Part shown: positions 63,816-64,000 of the stretch, piece after piece
Layout: each line of letters begins with the position of its first letter
Position numbering within the stretch: position 1 is the stretch's first letter
Assembly: GCA_028583605.1 (NCBI GenBank)
Contig: CM053337.1
Coordinates: forward strand, 27,638,162 to 27,702,161
From: Dastarcus helophoroides
Lineage: Eukaryota; Arthropoda; Insecta; Coleoptera; Bothrideridae
Reading direction: 5' to 3'
DNA: 64,000 bases
Position numbers and translations under genes: made by a program
The notes under the pieces: generated by a model
What the model was told of the DNA's origin: nothing
The model's database searches: none
Seen by the model: only the letters and a program-made list of their open reading frames with translations

Positions 63816-64000
63816 AAAATTCAAGTTAAATTTTCGATTATTTTGTTCCAAAATTTAGAGTTAACATTCAAATTTTTGAACTAAAATTTAAAGTATACCT
63901 ACAAAACAGAGTGAAGTATAAACTTTTGGTTTTACCGGAGCGACGATGGCTTATTATTTTAAAAATAATAAAAGTCCGAATTATGTTTGCCGAATTTCAT
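63816..64000. other. AT-rich DNA to window end
   Basis: Nothing recognised. Confidence 0.4.

Overview
This is an AT-rich, gene-poor stretch of an animal nuclear genome, almost certainly an arthropod and probably an insect. The evidence is several DD34D mariner relics, Jockey/CR1-type and RTE-type LINEs, Ty3/Gypsy LTR elements whose primer-binding site resembles the 3' end of tRNA-Leu, a Penelope-like element with a GIY-YIG endonuclease, a hAT relic and a tRNA-derived SINE. No host protein-coding gene could be recognised on either strand. The only candidates are two unassigned segments with less extreme base composition (about 15.06-15.44 kb and 16.87-17.68 kb). Nearly every open frame that makes sense is a broken transposon protein.

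Layout. 0-2 kb: a LINE. 2.1-4.3 kb: a minus-strand Gypsy element (5' LTR, gag, protease). 4.7-5.1 kb: an exact 211-bp tandem duplication. 5.1-11.6 kb: quasi-periodic A/T-tract DNA with a mariner relic at 8.6-9.7 kb. 11.6 kb: a small MITE. 12.4-13.3 kb: a 377-bp tandem repeat. 15-18 kb: the two less AT-rich segments and a 26-bp minisatellite. 18.1-18.7 kb: a LINE ORF1 fragment between direct repeats of about 84 bp. 22-23.7 kb: a LINE lying inside a SINE. 24.3-25.5 kb: a complete but dead mariner. 27.3-29.8 kb: a Penelope-like element. 30-36 kb: a hAT relic, a deleted mariner, LINE ORF1/ORF2 5' parts, and a long-TIR Tc1/mariner relic holding an LTR piece. 37-41.8 kb: palindromes, a solo LTR with its target duplication, a SINE, a deleted mariner, and the 5' end of an RTE. 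42.5-45 kb: a Gypsy element with gag deleted. 46.7-48.1 kb: a Jockey RT. 48-55.5 kb: A-tract DNA around a pair of inverted fold-back elements. 56.5-57.5 kb: hammerhead-bearing repeats. 58-61.8 kb: LINE copies and a Penelope 3' end with a hammerhead. 62-63.8 kb: a TIR element and a fold-back repeat.

The most interesting signal is a set of hammerhead-ribozyme motifs in three unrelated repeat families. One is a direct dimer with motifs about 280 nt apart (57.08 and 57.36 kb), resembling metazoan retrozymes. A second is a repeat family present mostly as head-to-head inverted pairs (30.2, 38.6, 54.6-54.8 and 56.6 kb). The third lies just 3' of a Penelope endonuclease relic (60.25 kb). The best copies have CUGANGA, GAAA and a short self-complementary stem III, with stem I pairing the two flanks. 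A second large-scale feature is the roughly 18-22 nt quasi-periodic A-tract DNA, which covers perhaps a quarter of the window in strand-switching blocks.
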